From NCBI GenBank assembly GCA_023653785.1, contig JAMKCH010005318.1, positions 24,584 to 88,583 on the forward strand: a DNA stretch of 64,000 bases, read 5' to 3'. Below, one piece after another: positions 58,719 through 64,000 of the stretch. Each line of letters starts with the position of its first letter. The first letter of the stretch is position 1. This stretch comes from Ophioderma brevispina. Taxonomy: Eukaryota; Echinodermata; Ophiuroidea; Amphilepidida; Ophiodermatidae. Under the pieces are notes generated by a model. It was not told where the DNA came from and ran no database searches. It saw nothing but the letters and a program-made list of their open reading frames with translations. Position numbers and translations under genes: made by a program.

Positions 58719-59451
58719 AGGGGGATGACCCAATTCAAGAATATCAAGTTTTCATCTCAATTGAATGACCTGACCCCAAACAGCACATCCAAATCAAACT
58801 TCTTTTACCCTAAGATTTCACAGGGTAAATGAGAAAAATAGTAGCTTGCTTTTGACAGCAAAATTTTGACCACTTCCAAGGGACAAGACTATTAACCAGA
58901 GCATCAATGATGCAGTAGCCTATAATATGATGCCATTCAAAGACAACAACATCCTTTAAAGTACCTTTATATATTATTTACAATAGCAAATTGCACACTA
59001 ATACAATTTTCTTTATGATATTATCAACCTGGAATGGGTTATCACTTTATAAAATCCACAGTAGTAATGTGAAAGCACCACCAGACTTGCATGAACAGGT
59101 CCCCTTTAGAAGGATGTTGGGATCCCATGCTGGCATCACATGACCTTATTGAGGTTGCAATGTCCCAAAAACTGGTGCATTGTTTTATGAACTCAATACA
59201 ACTCCGAGATAGCTGGTGTTGTGTAAGGCCAAGTTATGACTAGTTGGAGTGAGAGAATTTGGACTGTTTTAGTTAGACACGTGCAGGTTAAAGGAGAGCC
59301 AAACCTTTGTTGCTTATTGCCATCATAAAGACACTTTAGTGATTTAATCCGAAAGAGTCAAATAGGTTAAATTGTCAGGAATAGCTTTACAACCCCTCTT
59401 CTACCGAGGTAGAGGAGGGAGCAGAATATCATAGGGCCTTATTTAAGCAAT

Positions 59452-60336
59452 TCGTTTACCTCCCCCTACAGACAAGGTTTGACACCTTTGGTAGTTTAGT
59501 AATTGACCCTCTACATCAATGCTAGGTAGTAGTACTCTCAATTTGGTATCACTTTTTCATAGGGGCCAATTTAATTTACACAGGGGTCAACTTTAAAATG
59601 CCTCCAATCGTTGTGTAAATGTATGCCATATTGTCCATCTATCATAAGGATTCCAAAATGTATAGTTGTACCCACCTACGACCATTGGTTTTGGAGTTAT
59701 AAGGTAAATGGCTAAAATGGGAAAACAAGGATTCAATCTTCTCAAGTTGTACAGGGGTCACTTTAAAAGTTAATCTGATTATATTTTAAATACTTGCATT
59801 ATCTGCCTGAGGTAGAGGACTTCCTACAATGTATAGTTTTTGTGTTATGTTAATGCTTACTTACGGAGATAAAAGGGTCAAAAAGGTCACACCAATTGGT
59901 ATGTTGACCTATAACCTTTGTTGTCCAGAAAATGTACTTATGCATGCAGATGGTACAAACTATTCCTTATTTTGATCATTACGCTAGATGCACCACTATC
60001 TATCATTTTCAACAAAATTTGGGGCAACTTCCAATTTTGACCCTGTACAAATAAATTGCCTTTTTTAACCATTATAGCCATTTTTTACCCCTCTGACTCA
60101 AAACCATTGGGCCATAGATGGTAAACTATAAACATTGTTGGAATCCTTATGACTAGCGACATATAGCTACATTTCAACATGATTGTAGCATTTTAAAAGT
60201 TGGACCTGTGTAAACGTAAATTGGCACCTATTGAAAGTACCCACAGTTTGAGAATACTACCTCCCTGCGGTGATATAGAGGGTCCCTACTAACTACCAAA
60301 GGGTGTCAAACCTTTTCTGTAGATCGGGTAAACGAT
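59452..60336. mobile_element. 885-bp foldback element with ~400-bp arms
   Basis: Terminal tcgttta (59,452-59,458) is inverted at 60,330-60,336. Along the arms, aaggtttgacacctttggta pairs with taccaaagggtgtcaaacct, ttgaccctctacatc with gatatagagggtccc, and gattccaaaatgtatag with ctataaacattgttggaatc. The centre is near 59,890. There is no coding content. Confidence 0.7.
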
Positions 60337-61184
60337 GAGTTTGCCTGGGTCCTAGCTCCTCCACTAAGGGGGGGGGGTGGTTACCACCCCCCCCTTCGTT
60401 TTTTTGCCCGGCTTGCTAAAAACCCCTTTTTGGTGCCAAGATTATTTATTGTATTTTCAATTGACATGTTCCGCTCCTTTTTAAATATCCAAAACAAACC
60501 TCCACCGCGGTATGGTAAGAGACGGGTGAATCCCAAAGTACTACTTCTCTTTGGAATAGAAGTACCACCATGCCTAACACAACCAGGAACTCACGACACT
60601 TGTTTTTAGTACCAATAGATACTCGGGGTCCTCCTCTTCCCATGGAATACCAAAATGATACCAACAGGCCTAGCATTACGACGGTCACACAATGACCTCA
60701 TAAATTCCGCATTCAGCAAAACTTTGCCATTTCCAATAATACCCGTGAAAAAATTCAATTTTTCGCCAAAAGGTTAGGAAAAATCAGATTTCATCATGCC
60801 GTTTTTAACTCTACTTGATGGAATATACTCCCCCGTTTGAGATTGTGTCTATTTTATCCAATGTATCCTTACGAATGACCACCTAGTGCATTTTTGGTGC
60901 TCAATAAAGGCCTGAGACACCCCTATTGCCACATTTCGGCTCACAACACCAGCACCATTGTTTGCCCAGCTTAAAACCCTTACGGTCTACGATATTCACA
61001 AACTCCAAAAATAGCCTTATTTATGTTTTTAAAGACCTATCATGAGATTTGCTAAATCCTGAATATCGAAAAAATCATCAAAATTAAGATTTTGGATTTA
61101 ATTAACAAGTCCAGGTATCCCGAACATATCCCTTCAAATGTCAATACCAGAATCAACCTAATAAAGACATACGACCAATTTTTG
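60337..61184. other. No gene recognised
   Basis: It holds a G-run/C-run hairpin at about 60,367-60,396 (tggttacca between the runs). The rest is AT-rich sequence without coding signature. Upstream NPHP3 exons were looked for here and not found. Confidence 0.4.
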
Positions 61185-61395
61185 TATTTTCTGTCCGTTC
61201 GGACACCTTACTACACACTAATTAAATGGGGAAACGTATCCTTGAACAATGCTGCCGTTTTCTTCCTTTTCCTGTAAAATTCTTCAGTTGGAAAACTAAC
61301 TTATGACAATTCTAAAGACTTATCGTTCACTTTAAGCTATTCCTGCAAAGTTACATATTTTTCAATCACTGATATTGTCTTTAAAGTATTAGTCT
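61185..61395 (-). repeat. Dispersed repeat family Q, inverted copy
   Basis: It reads ttttctgtccgttcggacac, cttccttttcctg, aattcttcagttggaaaa and aagctattcctgcaaag, the reverse complement of the family Q core. Confidence 0.5.
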
Positions 61396-61964
61396 AATCA
61401 ACTCCCGCCAATTTTCTGACGTTTTTACACCAGTTAAGATGCTTCATAGCGCTTAACGCGATCAGGTCCTTCTGCATTTGTATCGTCCGGTTGAATTTTG
61501 TTAAAGACTTGCGCGGAATACATCAGAGACGGGTCCCCTTTGCTTAGGAAATGTGCATTAATACTCATCCCAATTCTGTATCTTGGGGCTAAGTTTAGTC
61601 AAAATATAAACATCATTTACTGCTTCATTCTACCATAATTATATACTATTTTCTGTTACAAATACCATCTTCATGCTGTCATCATACACGTCGTACCGAC
61701 ACAGGTCCTGGTTGGCATATCGATGCTCTCATTTTGGCTGGTATTTGTGTTGCCGGCGACGCCGCCCCGATTTAAGGCTCAAACTGTCTAGCAAGGTACA
61801 TCGAGCCTGGTCCTGTGTCACCTTAAAGAGCATGAGACCTTCAGAGACGCCCCATCGCCATTATTTTTGTTGGTTGTTTGTTGCGTTTTTTTCTTATAGA
61901 TCACTTTGGCGTGAATTGGTCGGTCCCACGTCTTTGTTTTATACCAGTTGGTGATTTACTATTT

Positions 61965-62437
61965 TCGTTTCTGTCCTGTACGACAGAATTCAGCGCATGA
62001 AATTTTTGCTATAGGGACGGTTTTCTATAGCCTGGCAATTCAAAACACGGTTTGCGAGCCATTCTCTTTTGTTTCTTGTACTTGTTTCTTCTCCAATTAA
62101 CTTTTTAAAAGTTCTCGGTGGGTGGTCCTATAAATGCTCCAGTGCAGTTTTGCCGAGATTCGTATCCCACAAATCTCCTCTTGTCCACTTTAAATTATTA
62201 CAATCGCCTTCGCCAACCTCGGTATTTGTATCACTCGTCTTGTTAATTATTAGTCTGTCACCTTGTGTTTTTTATTATTTTCTTTTTCGTTATTTGTCCT
62301 CGTTTACTCGCACATGTATCAAGGGTGGTCAATATCTACGAGCCTTCTCTCATTTGACTACCCTTCCTTTCTCGACTTTTGTTTTGTAAAATGATATATG
62401 CTTACGTATGGTAAATAAACTGAAACTGAAACTGAAC
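61965..62437 (+). mobile_element. 3' end of a non-LTR element with (CTGAAA)n tail
   Basis: It carries tctgtcctgtacgacagaat, caaaacacggtttgcgagcc and aaatctcctcttgtccactt. It ends tacgtatggtaaataaactg plus tandem aaactgaaactg, the usual tail of CR1/L2-type LINEs. It may extend left to about 61,670. Confidence 0.55.
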
Positions 62438-62979
62438 GAACCATTAAAAATTTTGGTGCGCCCATCCTAGTAGCGGTCCCATGTTAGCATCGATACGCCA
62501 TCCATGACGTCACGGGCATCCAGAATCCTTTGATCATTTGTGTACCTTCCCCAAGGCTACAGCTTGCGGGGAAGGGCCTGGAGAGGGTTACTAGTTGGAT
62601 CATGTTAAGTATACATGTATAACAAATGAAACAATCTCACAACCCTGGTGAGTATATTCTATTTTATCCATTATATACAGTTATGAAATGATCCAACTAG
62701 TGCAAATGACTGCCACACTGGTCACTAGGGGGAGGAAAGTGGAGCGGTAGGTCTAAGTTGTTGCGGGGTTTCTCGCCATGTGAAGTTGTAATGGAAGCTG
62801 AAATAATTTTGCACAATGTTACAGCCATATATATATATAACATGATAACATGTTAACATCAGCCACATCTCTATCAAAGCACTATGGTTATAAAAAAACC
62901 GGCATTCCTCACCTTTGAGATTGTGATAAGGATGCATAGATCCCTCCTCTTACTCTGACTTGCTTTGCTTACAGGATGG

Positions 62980-64000
62980 TTTTGGCCACGATTTGGTTAC
63001 TTGAAAGGACGTCCTTCATGTAAACATTCTGGAACGTAGTAGCGTCCTCCATCCTGCGGTTCCATAATATCACATATGTTCACTCCTAAGTGAAAAGCAA
63101 GGCTGTTGGCCTGCCTTCTAATTTCATGAGCATGAGGGTTTAGGGCGATGTACGTCCAGGGGACGAGGCTTTCACTTTCAAAGCAAGGAGATGAGGGAAG
63201 TGACCCCGCGTGATAATGTTGGCTTTGTAGCAGGTTTGTAAGGGGTTTAGTTGTAGTGATTGAAGAGGTGGTCAGATATTGAAGGAATCCATAGATTTCC
63301 TAAGAAGGCAGTACGGTGGTAGTAATGTCGGAGGAGCTCTTGCTGGACACCAGCGTTTATCTTCATAAACCAGTAACTCTGGGAAGCCCTGGTAGAAATA
63401 TAGGCTGAGGAGAATAATTGAGTGTCTGGGTTTTGGCCATTGAATCCAGCACGAGCGGGAGTAGAGTGACTTGTTAGAATCTGAGAATCTCATATAATTC
63501 TGGTCTGTAGATAAACGCATGGATTTCTGAAACCATCGTCTGACGTAGAGCCAGCCATTAGAAGGAATGCTGTCTTTCTAGTTAAGTCGAGAAGAGTGGC
63601 TTTGTCCACTGGTCAAATGGTTCGCCGGCGGACGTACGAAGGACCAAAGGAAGATCTGCACGAAGGAAGTGAGCTTTCTAATAGTAGGGCGTTTATAAGC
63701 ATCCCTTTAATGAGATCTGAGAGAACCTTATCTTCTCTAATCATGTCAGGGCTATCATGAAGAGTAGAGATGGCAGACAGGTAGTTTCTATAGTTGCAGG
63801 TTGGAGGTTTTCTTGAAAAGAGGATGTCAGGAGTTAGCACATCTCCTACAGAGGCAGAATGCGGATCAACCTTGTGTCTCTTGCACCAGACATTGAGTCG
63901 CCGAAGTCTATATTGTAGATAATGGAGGTTGATTCTTCTTGCTCCTGCCGCAGGGAGGCAGCTTCCTCTGAAAACCCTTTGCGTTGAAGGGAGGCTTGAG
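62980..64000 (-). pseudogene. DIRS-like tyrosine recombinase remnant, runs off the window
   Basis: The minus-strand order from the right edge is: INLHYLQYRLRRLNVWCKRH (core-binding-like domain), PHSASVGDV, NYRNYLSAISTLHD (about 63,750-63,792), DKRWCPARA (about 63,340-63,370), HEIRRQANSLAFHLGV (H-x-x-R box, near 63,080-63,128), then in another frame TTFQNVYMKDV (catalytic Tyr box, near 63,008-63,040). This is the layout of the YR of DIRS/Ngaro-type retroelements. Stops and frameshifts separate the blocks, so it is dead. It continues beyond 64,000. Confidence 0.7.

Overview
This is a window of intron-rich, AT-rich animal genomic DNA with no prokaryotic features. Its repeats suggest a marine invertebrate, most likely a non-vertebrate deuterostome (echinoderm or hemichordate). 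They are dispersed TGACCTTTGACC-bearing elements, tRNA-derived SINEs ending in gcgctatata plus an (ATT)n tail, and CR1-like, jockey-like and DIRS-like retroelements. The taxon is an inference.

The only protein-coding gene I can identify with confidence is an orthologue of nephrocystin-3 (NPHP3) on the minus strand. Thirteen exons lie between 54,764 (N-terminal side) and 9,937 (C-terminal side). In order they encode a linker ending in GFEK, a P-loop NTPase with Walker A GTPGSGKS, the rest of that ATPase-like region, and a long TPR array. Exon phases match across almost every junction. The N-terminal part (coiled coil and following domain in vertebrate NPHP3) and the last TPR/C-terminal exons were not found and probably lie outside the window. 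Ten exons are clean. Three (9,937-10,059; 30,719-30,884; 52,186-52,406) carry small indels or in-frame stops, which looks more like patchy consensus quality or gap filling than gene decay. A poly-C block at 31,087-31,209 lies next to one of them.

The introns and right flank are filled with mobile elements. On the left are a CR1-like LINE fragment (7,693-9,240), a SINE (10,675-11,020), a foldback MITE close to an exon (11,054-11,201) and a long foldback element (12,311-12,775) with a second copy at 26,745-27,215. In the middle are TGACC-rich elements (21,081-21,656; 33,838-34,947; 41,567-41,955; 55,247-55,685), a near-identical 339-bp duplication (32,211 and 33,439) and a nested retrotransposon: a jockey-like element inserted in minus orientation into a plus-strand endonuclease/RT LINE (36,330-39,215). 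To the right are TIR elements (40,113-41,039; 47,219-47,731 with TTAA ends; 56,772-57,854 with TA ends), a tRNA-Thr-like SINE (48,109-48,350), a ~305-bp tandem array (49,860-50,960), an 885-bp foldback (59,452-60,336), a LINE 3' end (61,965-62,437) and a degenerate tyrosine-recombinase (DIRS-like) fragment at the right edge.

I found no clearly novel biological system. The observations I rate highest are the TE-borne nuclear-receptor DR1 motifs in NPHP3 introns, inverted repeats bracketing an NPHP3 exon, two nested insertions whose pre-insertion sites can be read, and one unassigned plus-strand exon candidate at 42,738-42,822.
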